A stretch of 64,000 nt of DNA from Acetobacteraceae bacterium (GCA_003151425.1 PLXO01000031.1:1-64000), one strand, 5' to 3'. Shown: positions 1-7,993, counted from the first letter of the stretch. Notes: a model not told the origin generated them from the sequence alone. Numbers and translations: made by a program.

Positions 1-633
1 CAGCGCGATCTCTCGGTGTCCTACAGCAAGGTCGGCGACGTGCTGCTGGCGCAAGGCAACCTGGCGGAGGCGCTGAAGACCTACCGCAACGGCCTCGCCA
101 TCCGCGACCGCCTGGCCCGCGCCGACCCCGGCAACGCCGGCTGGCAGCGCGATCTCTCGGTGTCCTACATCAAGGTCGGCGACGTGCTGGTGGCGCAGGG
201 CAACCTGCCGGAGGCGCTAAAGAGCTACCGCGATAGCCTCGCCATCGCCGACCGGCTGGCCCGCGCAGACCCTGGCAACGCCGGATGGCAGCGCGTTCTC
301 TCGGTGTCCTACAACAACGTCGGCGACGTGCTGGTGGCGCAGGGCAACCTGCCGGAAGCGCTGAACAGCTACCGCGACAGCCTCGCTATCTTCGACCGCC
401 TGGCCCGCGCCGACCCCGGCAACGCCGGATGGCAGCACGATCTGTCGTTCAGCCTGGGGCGGGTCGCCGAGACCTTGCTGAAGCTGGGCCGGAAGGAGGA
501 GGCGCGTCCGCTGGCCGAGCGCGCGCTGGCCCAGCTCCGGTCCGCCATCGCCCGAATGCCGGACGATCCGCGGTTGACCCGCGATCTGCCGTATTTCCAG
601 GACCTGCTCCACCGCGCCGGTGGGACGCCGTAA
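1..633 (+). CDS. TPR-repeat protein, C-terminal part (5' truncated by window)
   Basis: The frame is open from base 1, so the gene starts upstream of the window; the GTG at 16 is only the first start-like codon. The protein is built from about 50-residue units that recur nearly verbatim three times, each with DPGNAGWQ, a SYxxVGDVL helix, AQGNLxEAL and a YRxxLAIxDRLARA helix. This is the pattern of tetratricopeptide (Sel1/TPR-like) helical hairpins that act as protein-protein scaffolds. The last ~50 residues diverge and cap the solenoid. The 150-bp DNA units are themselves very similar, which favours copy-number change by recombination. Catalytic domains, if any, lie outside the window. Function unknown. 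Confidence 0.85.
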   Translation, partial: QRDLSVSYSKVGDVLLAQGNLAEALKTYRNGLAIRDRLARADPGNAGWQRDLSVSYIKVGDVLVAQGNLPEALKSYRDSLAIADRLARADPGNAGWQRVLSVSYNNVGDVLVAQGNLPEALNSYRDSLAIFDRLARADPGNAGWQHDLSFSLGRVAETLLKLGRKEEARPLAERALAQLRSAIARMPDDPRLTRDLPYFQDLLHRAGGTP

Positions 634-964
634 CGGATGACCCATCGCCCGCCGGGCTGCGCCCATATTTGCGCGGTCCGCGGCACGCAGGCGCACGCCA
701 CGAGATGGCGCCGCGTGGCCATACCGCGCATCGACGGAATGATATCCGGCCGTCGCGCCCCAAGCGGTGGGAAGCACCGAGCCTCGCCGGCATCGCGACG
801 AAGATGAACCGCTTCATGCGCATCGCGAATGTTCGGGTGCGGAACGCGCCGCAAATGAGGTGCGAGGGCGTGGTCCCGCACCTCGGGCGTTGCAAGCGGC
901 GTCGAGCGAGGTCCCGGGCACGCCCGCGACGGCCTGGCGTAGCCCGACAATGCCGGCGACTTCC
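634..964. other. intergenic, no gene recognised
   Basis: The ORFs listed here are opposite-strand or frame-shifted shadows with Arg/Pro/Ala-rich composition and no recognisable domain. I see no RNA gene or clear terminator. The TPR gene ends at 633 and hicA ends, converging on it, at 965. Confidence 0.5.
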
Positions 965-1195
965 CTACCGCCCGAGCAGCCGCATGAACTGCTCGACCGT
1001 GAGACCTGCATCGGTGACGATGCGGCCGAGCGTGCCGGCCCGGATCTGCTGGTGATCGGGAACGACGACCCTGGCATGTGGCGCGTCGCGCCGGAGAATC
1101 ATGTGACTGCCCGCTTGTCGGCGGAACACGAAGCCCGCGCGTTCCAGGGCGGTCCGTACCTCCCGGCCGGAGAGATCGGTCGGAAGCTTTGCCAC
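965..1195 (-). CDS. hicA: HicA-family mRNA interferase toxin
   Basis: A 76-residue basic protein matching the compact double-stranded-RNA-binding-like fold of HicA toxins: GREVRTALERAGFVF, then the GSHMILRR strand carrying the catalytic histidine, then a VVPDHQQIRAGTLG segment and a C-terminal helix. HicA toxins cleave mRNA and are neutralised by HicB. The gene lies 15 bp downstream of hicB on the same strand, so this is a hicBA-order operon. The catalytic His is present and the length is normal, so it looks intact. The family call is firm; that the toxin is active is inference. Confidence 0.9.
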   Translation of the reverse strand: MAKLPTDLSGREVRTALERAGFVFRRQAGSHMILRRDAPHARVVVPDHQQIRAGTLGRIVTDAGLTVEQFMRLLGR

Positions 1196-1210
1196 GAACC
1201 CCGGACCCGT

Positions 1211-1432
1211 CTAGGCGGCGTCGACCTCGACGAATTCCCGGCCCGCCTCGATGGGAATTGGATCGCCGGCGTCGCGACAGTCGTCCAGGTACAGTTCAAT
1301 CGCTTCCTTTATATTGGCGAGGGCCTCTTCGCGGTTGTTCCCTTGGCTAACGCATCCCGGAAGAGCGGGGACGCTTGCCACGCAACCGCCGTCTTGTTCC
1401 TGTTCCAGAACCACGGTGTACCGCACGCGCAT
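1211..1432 (-). CDS. hicB: HicB-family antitoxin
   Basis: A 73-residue protein with the HicB partial RNase-H-like fold: a YTVVLEQEQDGGCVASVPALPGC strand pair, the GNNREEALANIKEAIELYL helix and a short acidic tail. It would bind HicA and probably repress its own operon. No added ribbon-helix-helix or HTH domain is visible, so this is the short HicB form. An AGGAG sits just before the ATG. It directly follows the parE stump, so the two toxin-antitoxin pairs are stacked head to tail on one strand. Confidence 0.88.
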   Translation of the reverse strand: MRVRYTVVLEQEQDGGCVASVPALPGCVSQGNNREEALANIKEAIELYLDDCRDAGDPIPIEAGREFVEVDAA

Positions 1433-1447
1433 TCTCCTGGTGGTCGA

Positions 1448-1540
1448 TCACGATCTGCCGCGACGGTTGTTTGGAGCGATCCCCAGCCAGATGTCTTCAA
1501 GGTCGCGTTCGGCCGGCGCCGTTATGACGACCCGGGTCAC
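1448..1540 (-). pseudogene. ParE toxin remnant (first ~25 residues only)
   Basis: The frame starts at a GTG overlapping the parD stop (GTGA), exactly where parE begins in parDE operons. It reads TRVVITAPAERDLEDIWLGIA, the typical N-terminus of RelE/ParE-superfamily toxins, then runs into unrelated sequence and stops after 30 codons; ParE is normally about 95 residues. hicB begins 16 bp later. The toxin body is therefore missing and the adjacent parD is left without its partner. Confidence 0.75.
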
Positions 1541-1812
1541 ACTGCTTCGGCTGTGCCCAACCGCTCGCGCGCAGCCACGAGGGTCCACTCGATATCGAGC
1601 GGCCGCGTCGCACCCCGGTCCTTGCCTGCATCCCACAAGTCCCGCAGACGACTGATGTCGTCCTCGAGCTGCGCGTGCTCAATCCGCCAGTCAGCGATCG
1701 CCTCCCGTACAATCTCGTCGCTCGATGCATAGGCGTCGCTATCCACTGCCGCCCGCAGGTCGGCCGCCTCATCTTCCGTCAGTGCGACACTGATCTTCCG
1801 AACGTCTGCCAC
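1537..1812 (-). CDS. parD: ParD-like (CopG/Arc) antitoxin, partner lost
   Basis: A 91-residue protein starting at a GTG preceded by GGGAG; the longer frame in the track has no ribosome site and no similarity upstream of it. The N-terminus VRKISVALTEDEAADLRAAV followed by ASSDEIVREAIADWR is the ribbon-helix-helix dimer of ParD antitoxins. The acidic helical C-terminus (EDDISRLRDLWDAGK) is the toxin-binding tail. It overlaps the truncated parE by 4 nt. It may persist as an autorepressor or by neutralising a ParE encoded elsewhere; both are inference. Confidence 0.82.
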   Translation of the reverse strand: MADVRKISVALTEDEAADLRAAVDSDAYASSDEIVREAIADWRIEHAQLEDDISRLRDLWDAGKDRGATRPLDIEWTLVAARERLGTAEAV

Positions 1813-2160
1813 GGCTACTCCCACGCCCGCCGCCATGGCCCAAAGGTAGTGATCCGGCCGCCGCGTGTCCATGCGGGACTCCCGGAGGCAACGCGCGCGC
1901 CGCGATCCCAGGAAGGCGGACGCAGTGCCGGATATCTTCTCCGCGTGCTCCGCGGTGGATCTTCTTCCTTGCGGACCATCCAGCTCCTCGCGGACCATCC
2001 AGCACCACCGACGGCTGGCATCGCGACTCCAGCCGCCGCCCGCCCCGCCGCTCCCCGGTTCCCGCCGCCATGATTGCCGCTATACTGCCCCCAACAAGAG
2101 GGCCACATGCCCCTGGGAGACCGTGATTTGACCTCCGACCAACCGGCGCGCTGACCCGGC

Positions 2161-3153
2161 ATGGGCGCCTTCATCGTCTCGCGCATCCTGCAGGCCGTCC
2201 CGGTCCTGCTGGTGATCGGCTTCATCAGCTTCGCCATGTTCGCCTATGTCGGCGACCCCGTCACGATCATGCTGGGCCAGGACTACACCGAGGCCCAACG
2301 CGTCGCCCTGGTCCACCAGCTAGGCCTCGATCAACCGTTCTTCATCCAATACGCAAAATTCATCTGGACCGCGCTGCACGGCAACCTCGGAATGTCCTAC
2401 CGCCTGGCCCAGCCGGTCGCCGGCCTGATCGAGCAACGCCTGCCCGCGACCCTGGAACTGGTCGCCACCGCCACCGTATTCTCCCTGGTCGTCGGCGTGC
2501 CGCTCGGCGTCTACACCGGCATCTACCGCGACGCGCCGCTGGCAAGACTGTGCATGGCGATCAGCCTGGTCGGAGTATCGCTGCCCACCTTCCTGATCGG
2601 CATCCTGCTGATCCTGGTGTTCTCCGTCATGCTGGGCTGGCTGCCGAGCTTCGGACGCGGCGACGTGGTGCATTTCGGCACCTGGTGGTCCACCGGGTTC
2701 GTGACGATCAGCGGACTGCGCGCCCTGGTGCTGCCGGCGATCACGCTCGGCCTGTTCACGCTCACCCTGGTCATGCGCCTGGTGCGCGCCGAGATGCTGG
2801 AGGTACTGCGCACCGACTACATCAAATTTGCCCGCGCCCGCGGCCTGAGCAATCGCGCAGTCTATTTCGGTCACGCATTGAAGAACACGCTGGTGCCGGT
2901 GATCACCATCGTCGGGCTGCAGATCGGCAACATCATCGGCTTCTCTTTGGTTACCGAGACGGTGTTCCAATGGCCGGGGATGGGGCTGTTGCTGGTGCAG
3001 TCGGTGGCGGTTGCCGACATACCCGTGATGTCGGCCTACCTGCTGCTTGTCGGCGTGGTGTTCGTGCTGATCAACCTGATCGTCGACCTGCTTTACTTCG
3101 CGGTCGATCCAAGGCTGCGTGTCGATCGCGCCGCGGCCACGGCCGCACGATGA
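2161..3153 (+). CDS. oligopeptide/dipeptide ABC transporter permease (DppB/OppB family)
   Basis: A 330-residue inner-membrane permease with the family N-terminus (MGAFIVSRILQAVPVLLVIG), six membrane segments and the EAA-type cytoplasmic loop that docks on the ATPase (LRTDYIKFARARGLSNRAV). First gene of a four-gene import operon with DppC-, DppD- and DppF-like genes. No periplasmic binding protein is present here, so the substrate cannot be assigned; peptides, nickel and opines are all handled by this family. It ends inside a 14-bp tandem-repeat block that also carries the start of the next gene. Confidence 0.92.
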   Translation: MGAFIVSRILQAVPVLLVIGFISFAMFAYVGDPVTIMLGQDYTEAQRVALVHQLGLDQPFFIQYAKFIWTALHGNLGMSYRLAQPVAGLIEQRLPATLELVATATVFSLVVGVPLGVYTGIYRDAPLARLCMAISLVGVSLPTFLIGILLILVFSVMLGWLPSFGRGDVVHFGTWWSTGFVTISGLRALVLPAITLGLFTLTLVMRLVRAEMLEVLRTDYIKFARARGLSNRAVYFGHALKNTLVPVITIVGLQIGNIIGFSLVTETVFQWPGMGLLLVQSVAVADIPVMSAYLLLVGVVFVLINLIVDLLYFAVDPRLRVDRAAATAAR

Positions 3154-3216
3154 ATGCGCCACGATGAACGTGCCGCGATGAACGCGCAACGATGAACGTA
3201 ACGCAATGAGCGCAAC
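3147..3216 (+). repeat. five 14-bp tandem repeats bridging a stop and the next start codon
   Basis: Five consecutive 14-bp units (ACGATGAATGCGCC, ACGATGAACGTGCC, GCGATGAACGCGCA, ACGATGAACGTAAC, GCAATGAGCGCAAC). The first unit holds the stop of the DppB-like gene and the fifth holds the ATG of the DppC-like gene. Each of units 1-4 contains an ATGA stop/start overlap, as if an original ATGA junction had been amplified. The unit length is not a multiple of three. Confidence 0.9.
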
Positions 3217-4135
3217 CCACCCTCCGACGCGCTGGGCGCGCACGCTGGACAGCGACCTGCTGTACAGCTTCCGCCGCTCGCCGCTGGCGGTGGCCTCGGC
3301 GGGGGTTGCGCTGATCCTGATCCTGGCCGCCGCGCTGGCGCCCTGGATCGCGCCGCAGGATCCCACCAACGTCGCCAACCTCAACCTGCTGAACAGCTTC
3401 AATCCGCCGCTGCCGTTGGAGGGTTCGGACTGGGCGTTTCCCCTCGGCACCGACGAGCAGGGCCGCGACATGCTCTCGGCGATCATGTTTGGCTCCCGGA
3501 TCAGTCTGATCGTCGGCGCGGCGGCAATGATCTTCGCCGTGGTGGTGGGCGTCGCGGTGGGCCTGCTGGCGGGGTACGCCGGCGGGATCGCCGACGCGCT
3601 GCTGATGCGTGCGGCCGACGTGCAACTGACGTTTCCCGCGATCCTGATGGCGCTGCTGGTCGACGGCGTGGTCAGCGCGGAGCTGCCGCAGACCATGCAC
3701 GCGACGCTGCAGATCTACGTGCTGATCTTCGCCATCGGCATCAGCCGCTGGCCGCAATTCGCCCGCACCGTGCGCGGCTCGACGTTGGTAGAGCGCAACA
3801 AGGACTACGTGATGGCCGCCAGGCTGATCGGCCTCGGCCGCGTGCGGATCATGGCGACGCACATCCTGCCCAACGTGCTGGGGCCGGTGCTGGTGCTCGG
3901 CACATTGACTCTGGGCCTGGCGATCCTGGACGAGGCGACGCTGTCGTTCCTGGGCGTCGGGCTGCCGCCGACAAAGCCCTCGCTCGGCACATTGATCCGC
4001 ATCGGAGACGATTTCCTGTTCAGCGGCCAGTGGTGGGTGACGATCTTTCCGGGCCTGGCGCTGGTGCTGATGGTGCTGTCGATCAACCTGTTGGGCGACT
4101 GGCTGCGCGACGCGCTGAACCCCAGGCTTCGCTGA
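3206..4135 (+). CDS. oligopeptide/dipeptide ABC transporter permease (DppC/OppC family)
   Basis: A 309-residue second permease. It has the family's short N-terminal cytoplasmic segment, a first membrane helix, the periplasmic stretch with DEQGRDMLSAIMFGSR, and the EAA loop (ERNKDYVMAARLIGLGRVRIMATHILPN) typical of DppC. It would form the heteromeric channel with the DppB-like protein. The ATG lies in the last unit of the upstream 14-bp repeat. The stop overlaps the next ATG (TGATG), so translation of the ATPase is probably coupled. Confidence 0.92.
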   Translation: MSATHPPTRWARTLDSDLLYSFRRSPLAVASAGVALILILAAALAPWIAPQDPTNVANLNLLNSFNPPLPLEGSDWAFPLGTDEQGRDMLSAIMFGSRISLIVGAAAMIFAVVVGVAVGLLAGYAGGIADALLMRAADVQLTFPAILMALLVDGVVSAELPQTMHATLQIYVLIFAIGISRWPQFARTVRGSTLVERNKDYVMAARLIGLGRVRIMATHILPNVLGPVLVLGTLTLGLAILDEATLSFLGVGLPPTKPSLGTLIRIGDDFLFSGQWWVTIFPGLALVLMVLSINLLGDWLRDALNPRLR

Positions 4136-5124
4136 TGGCGTTGCTGAACCTCGAAAACCTGACCGTCGAGTTCCCCACCCGCCGGGGCATCCTGCGCGCG
4201 CTGGACGGCATCTCGCTTTCTATCGATGACGGCGAAGTCCTAGGCGTGGTCGGTGAATCCGGCGCCGGCAAGTCGCTGACAGGCGTCGCGGTCATCGGCC
4301 TGCTGGAACCCCCGGGCCGCATCGCCGGCGGCCAGATCCTGTTGAACGGCAAGCGTATCGACAATTTGCCGTATGAGGCGATGCGGCGCATCCGCGGCCG
4401 GCAGATCGGCACCATCTTCCAGGACCCGCTGACCACGCTCAACCCGCTCTATTCGATCGGCCGCCAGTTGGTCGAGACGATCCAGACGCATCTGCATTTG
4501 TCGGACGCCGACGCCCGCAAGCGTGCCATCAACTGGCTGTCCGAAGTCGGTATCCCTGCCGCTTCGCAACGGATCGATGCCTATCCGCACGAATTCTCCG
4601 GCGGCATGCGCCAGCGCGTGGTGATCGCGCTGGCGCTGTGCGCCGAACCGATTCTGGTCATCGCCGACGAGCCCACGACGGCGCTGGACGTCTCGATCCA
4701 GGCACAGATCATCACCTTGCTGAAACGGCTGACCCGCGACCACGGCACCGCCGTGATGCTGGTCACCCACGACATGGGCGTGATCGCCGAGACCGCCGAC
4801 CGCGTCGCCGTCATGTATGCCGGCCGCATTGCCGAGATCGGCCCGGTGGCCGAGGTGGTGAGGCACCCCGCGCACCCCTACACCGAGGGCCTGATGGGCT
4901 CGATCCCGTCGCTGGAGCACCGCGTCGCCCGGTTGCGCCAGATCGACGGCGCGATGCCGCGGCTGAACGCCATCCCGCCGGGCTGTGCCTTCAACCCGCG
5001 CTGCCCCAAGGTGTTCGACCGCTGCCGCAACGAACGTCCAGAGCTGCTGGCGGCGGGCGCCACGCACGCCGCCTGCTGGCTGTTCGGCGGAGGGCGGGCT
5101 GATGCCGAGGCCGACGATGCGTGA
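4135..5124 (+). CDS. oligopeptide/dipeptide ABC transporter ATPase (DppD/OppD family)
   Basis: A 329-residue ATPase starting at the ATG overlapping the previous stop; the track start at 4030 lies inside the permease and is rejected. Walker A GESGAGKS, Q-loop FQDPLTTLNPL, signature FSGGMRQRV, Walker B LVIADEPTTALDV and the H-loop THDMG are all present. The C-terminal oligopeptide-transporter motif has the cysteine-rich GCAFNPRCPKVFDRC, which in relatives binds a 4Fe-4S cluster. It pairs with the DppF-like ATPase downstream. Its 3' end runs into the pentapeptide-like repeat tract. Confidence 0.93.
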   Translation: MALLNLENLTVEFPTRRGILRALDGISLSIDDGEVLGVVGESGAGKSLTGVAVIGLLEPPGRIAGGQILLNGKRIDNLPYEAMRRIRGRQIGTIFQDPLTTLNPLYSIGRQLVETIQTHLHLSDADARKRAINWLSEVGIPAASQRIDAYPHEFSGGMRQRVVIALALCAEPILVIADEPTTALDVSIQAQIITLLKRLTRDHGTAVMLVTHDMGVIAETADRVAVMYAGRIAEIGPVAEVVRHPAHPYTEGLMGSIPSLEHRVARLRQIDGAMPRLNAIPPGCAFNPRCPKVFDRCRNERPELLAAGATHAACWLFGGGRADAEADDA

Positions 5125-5314
5125 GGCGCCGTTGCCTCGCGCCCCGTTGCCCGAGGCGCCGATGCTCGGGGAGCCAATGCCGGGGGCACCGCTGCCCGGG
5201 GCGCCAATGCGTGAAGCACCAATCCCCGAGGCGCCAACGCCTGCGACATCCGGGACAATGGTGTCGGAGGTGCCAATGCCCGGAGCGCCAATGGGCCGCG
5301 GCGCCAATGCTTGA
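5102..5314 (+). repeat. 15-bp-period GCGCCAATGCC-type repeat tract at an ATPase-ATPase junction
   Basis: About 200 bp built from degenerate 12-15 bp units around GCGCCRATGCC, nearly all with an ATG. In frame 2 it is one continuous ORF of 70 residues starting inside the upstream gene and reading as pentapeptides (PMPGA, PLPGA, PMREA, PIPEA). Its stop overlaps the likely start of the next ATPase. On the opposite strand the same tract reads as GASGIGA-like repeats. Whether any frame is translated is unknown. Confidence 0.85.
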
Positions 5315-6356
5315 GCCACCCACCCCCGCCGCACCAATTCGTGCGTCGTCTGATGCGCCGGTGCCCGACGCGCCGATGCTCGAAGCATCCGCGATCTCGC
5401 GCGTGTTCGACGTCTCGAAACCCTGGCTGCAGCGGGTGCTGGCGCGCGAGCCGCGCCTGACGCTGCGTGCGGTGGACGAGGCAAGTTTCAGCATCGCCCC
5501 CGGCAGCACGCTGTCGCTGGTGGGCGAGTCCGGCTGCGGCAAATCGACCATTGCGCGCATGGCGGTCGGCCTGCTGCCGCCCAGCGCGGGAGAGCTCCGT
5601 TTCGAGGGCAACCCCATCTCCACCGCCCGCGCGCAGCCGGAGCTGCGCCGGCGGATGAACATGATCTTCCAGGACCCCTACGCCTCGCTCAACCCGCGCT
5701 GGCGGGTGCGCAATATCGTTGCCGAACCGATCCGCGCTTTCGCCATCCTGTCCGGCACGCCGGCGATCGCCGCGCGGGTCGGCGAGCTGCTGGCGCAGGT
5801 CGGCCTGGCGCCCGCGGACGGCGAGAAATACCCGCACGAATTCTCCGGCGGCCAGCGCCAGCGCATCTCGATTGCCCGCGCGCTGGCCTCGGAGCCGGAC
5901 TTCCTGGTGTGCGACGAGCCGACCAGCGCGCTGGACGTTTCGGTCCAAGCACAGATCCTCAACCTGATGCGCGATTTGCAGCAGCGGCTGGGCCTGACCT
6001 ACCTGTTCATCAGCCACAACCTGGCCGTGGTGCGCCATGTCTCCGACCGGCTCGGCGTGATGTACCTCGGGCGTATCGTCGAGCAGGGACCGGCCGAAAC
6101 GATCTTCCGCACCCCGCGCCACCCCTATACGCGCCTGCTGCTGGACGCGATCCCGGACCTGGAGATGGTCGGACGCAGCCGCACGCCGGTGGGCGGCGAG
6201 GTGCCCAGCCCGATCGATCCGCCCTCCGGCTGCCCGTTCCATCCGCGCTGTCCGCTTGCCAATGACCGCTGCCGCGCGGAGAAACCGAAGCATACACAGC
6301 AGCGCGAGGTGCAGGTGGCGTGCCACGCCGTGGCGGAAGGACGGGAGGCGATCTGA
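5307..6356 (+). CDS. oligopeptide/dipeptide ABC transporter ATPase (DppF/OppF family)
   Basis: A 349-residue ATPase. I start it at the ATG at the end of the repeat tract; an alternative ATG at 5376 would give a more typical 326 residues, and the track's upstream Cys/Arg-rich extension is repeat-derived. Walker A GESGCGKS, Q-loop FQDPYASLNPRW, signature FSGGQRQRI, Walker B LVCDEPTSALDV, H-loop SHNLAV, and the cysteine-bearing SGCPFHPRCPLANDRC tail are present. It energises the upstream permease pair together with the DppD-like protein. Its stop overlaps the ATG of a 19-codon leader ORF. Confidence 0.92.
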   Translation: MLEPPTPAAPIRASSDAPVPDAPMLEASAISRVFDVSKPWLQRVLAREPRLTLRAVDEASFSIAPGSTLSLVGESGCGKSTIARMAVGLLPPSAGELRFEGNPISTARAQPELRRRMNMIFQDPYASLNPRWRVRNIVAEPIRAFAILSGTPAIAARVGELLAQVGLAPADGEKYPHEFSGGQRQRISIARALASEPDFLVCDEPTSALDVSVQAQILNLMRDLQQRLGLTYLFISHNLAVVRHVSDRLGVMYLGRIVEQGPAETIFRTPRHPYTRLLLDAIPDLEMVGRSRTPVGGEVPSPIDPPSGCPFHPRCPLANDRCRAEKPKHTQQREVQVACHAVAEGREAI

Positions 6357-6445
6357 TGTCCGATCACGATCAATCCGGGCACGATCGATACCGACAAGGA
6401 CGGAAGGCGGTCTGATGTCCGATCAAGATCAATCCGGGCCCGATC
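6337..6445 (+). repeat. 59-bp-spaced duplication of a gene start
   Basis: A ~50-bp segment including the DppF-like stop, an ATG and the first codons of the following small gene occurs twice, 59 bp apart, with about five differences. The first copy makes a 19-codon ORF (MSDHDQSG...) at 6356-6415. Its TGA shares one base with the ATG of the second, full-length copy at 6415. Confidence 0.9.
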
Positions 6446-6624
6446 AGGACAGGGAACCGGCACCCGGGCCGCCGCGTGGCGCTCTGATGGCCCTGCTGCT
6501 GGTAGCCGTGCTGATCGGCGCCGTCATGTTCATTATGAATCGGCTGCGCCAGGCAGGTCAGCTCCAGGATTGCGTGGCTTCAGGGCGGACCAACTGCGCG
6601 CCGATCGACACGCAGCACCAATAG
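6415..6624 (+). CDS. small single-span membrane protein, unknown
   Basis: A 69-residue protein: an acidic/polar N-terminus (MSDQDQSGPDQDRE), one strong transmembrane helix (ALMALLLVAVLIGAVMFIM), then a short tail with two cysteines about 11 residues apart. I do not recognise a family. It sits between the peptide importer and yraN, overlapping a duplicated leader ORF upstream, and its stop abuts the yraN ATG. Translation coupling to the transporter operon is likely. The ORF track shows it only inside a longer spurious frame from 6256. Confidence 0.6.
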   Translation: MSDQDQSGPDQDREPAPGPPRGALMALLLVAVLIGAVMFIMNRLRQAGQLQDCVASGRTNCAPIDTQHQ

Positions 6625-6999
6625 ATGGACGCGCGTCAGCGACGCGGGCGGCGCGCCCATACGCGCGGCGTCGACACCGAGGCCGCTGCCAGCGCGGCGC
6701 TGCTGCGTGACGGCTGGACGGTGCACGCGCGACGCCTCCGCACCGCATCGGGCGAGATCGATCTCGTTGCGGAAAAGGACGGGCTGCTGGCCATCGTCGA
6801 AGTGAAATCCCGCCCCACCCTTGCCGACGCCGCCGCTGCGCTCACCACCAGGCAGCGCGCACGGCTGATTGCCGCGGCGGAAATCCTGCTGGGCGAGCAC
6901 CCAGAGTGGGGCACGAACGGCGTCCGCTTCGACGTGGTCGTGGTGGATGCCACCGGCGCCGTGCGACGGATCGCCGATGCGTTCCGGCTGGAGGGTTAG
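6625..6999 (+). CDS. YraN/UPF0102 family nuclease-like protein
   Basis: A 124-residue protein of the UPF0102 family. The restriction-endonuclease-like core is visible: GVDTEAAASAALLRDGW, then the GEIDLVAEKDGLLAIVEVKSR stretch with the conserved Asp and E-x-K residues, then RAAEILL-like helix and RFDVVVVD. Homologues are usually encoded near rsmI or lipoproteins; here it ends the importer operon. The catalytic motif D...EVK is intact. Biological role is poorly known in the family. Confidence 0.88.
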   Translation: MDARQRRGRRAHTRGVDTEAAASAALLRDGWTVHARRLRTASGEIDLVAEKDGLLAIVEVKSRPTLADAAAALTTRQRARLIAAAEILLGEHPEWGTNGVRFDVVVVDATGAVRRIADAFRLEG

Positions 7000-7029
7000 A
7001 GCATTTTCACCCTGGCCGGAAACGCACCC

Positions 7030-7150
7030 TGTCATTGCGAGGAGCGCAGCGAGGAAGCAATCCCCTGCGTCGGGGGGGATTGCTTCGTCGCTACGCTCCT
7101 CGCAATGACAGGTGGGGGCAATGACAGGTGGGGGCAATGACAGGTGGGGC
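7030..7150. repeat. REP-like palindrome plus three 16-bp direct repeats
   Basis: An 81-bp inverted repeat (arms 7030-7046 and 7094-7110, TGTCATTGCGAGGAGCG and its exact complement, with further pairing inside) is followed by CAATGACAGGTGGGGG repeated at 7103, 7119 and 7135. A half copy of the same palindrome occurs at about 38337-38367, so this is a dispersed element. Confidence 0.9.
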
Positions 7151-7222
7151 CGGCGATTCCAGTCAGCGTGAACGTGCTCTTGTTGTGCCGATGATCGCCG
7201 GTGACGGTCGGGGCCGGCTGCC

Positions 7223-7948
7223 TCACCACCACCCGACGCCCAGCGGACATGGGCTGCGTCCTTTTACCTCTTTCGCCCAGTCTGGCGTGCAAACACGGAT
7301 ATCTCCTGCAATCACCTTGAAAACACCAAGGTCATCGCGAAGTCGATCCCGCGTCGTCATGAGCGAAACAACCAAGACGTGGTCAGCGACCTCTTGCATC
7401 GCGCGGTCGACACTGTAAAGGCCCACGACCCTGACCTCGACGGAGCGTCGGTCCTCGATCAGACATCCGGCTGCCACAACGCCAAGCAGTTGAATTCCGG
7501 CAGGCACCGGGGCGTGTGGCTCTCGGCAATAAATCTGCAATGCCTCACGCGGCGTCCGCGGCGGCGAGTACCGACCTGATCCTGGCGAAATCTCGACCAC
7601 GTTGTACGCATAGTAAAGACCGATGGTCGGCACACGCGATCCTGGAGAGCGATCAGACGACCAATACGATGTCGACGCGCCGCATCCGGCAGGTGGCACC
7701 AGATAGACCTCGGTGCCGTGATCCGACCCGACCCAGTCCTTCGGCAGCGGACAATACGTCAGACCAGGTGGAAAGCTGGCCATCAGACCATGGTTTTCCG
7801 TGACATAGACGGGCGGGACCGGTCGCGGCTGGTCGGCGCCGAGATCGTCGGCCACGCTCGGCGCGATCCGGAGGAACCAGGTCATACCCAGCAGGAGACG
7901 CACAAGCCGAATGTCGCACCGCACCGCCACGTCCCTGGCCTGACGCAT
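7223..7948 (-). CDS. secreted hypothetical protein
   Basis: A 241-residue protein with an N-terminal hydrophobic segment (LVRLLLGMTWFLRIAPSVA) that looks like a signal peptide, followed by a cysteine-containing mature domain (PPGLTYCPLPKDW, YLVPPAGCGAS, LQIYCREPHAP, VAAGCLIEDRR). Four or more cysteines fit periplasmic disulfides. I do not recognise the family. The start is uncertain: no good ribosome site precedes the ATG at 7948, and a GTG a few codons in is possible. It is a lone gene between a REP element and otsA on the same strand. Confidence 0.6.
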   Translation of the reverse strand: MRQARDVAVRCDIRLVRLLLGMTWFLRIAPSVADDLGADQPRPVPPVYVTENHGLMASFPPGLTYCPLPKDWVGSDHGTEVYLVPPAGCGASTSYWSSDRSPGSRVPTIGLYYAYNVVEISPGSGRYSPPRTPREALQIYCREPHAPVPAGIQLLGVVAAGCLIEDRRSVEVRVVGLYSVDRAMQEVADHVLVVSLMTTRDRLRDDLGVFKVIAGDIRVCTPDWAKEVKGRSPCPLGVGWW

Positions 7949-7993
7949 TATTCGTGTCGTCGATATGTCATCGACGAACGACGATGACGCACA

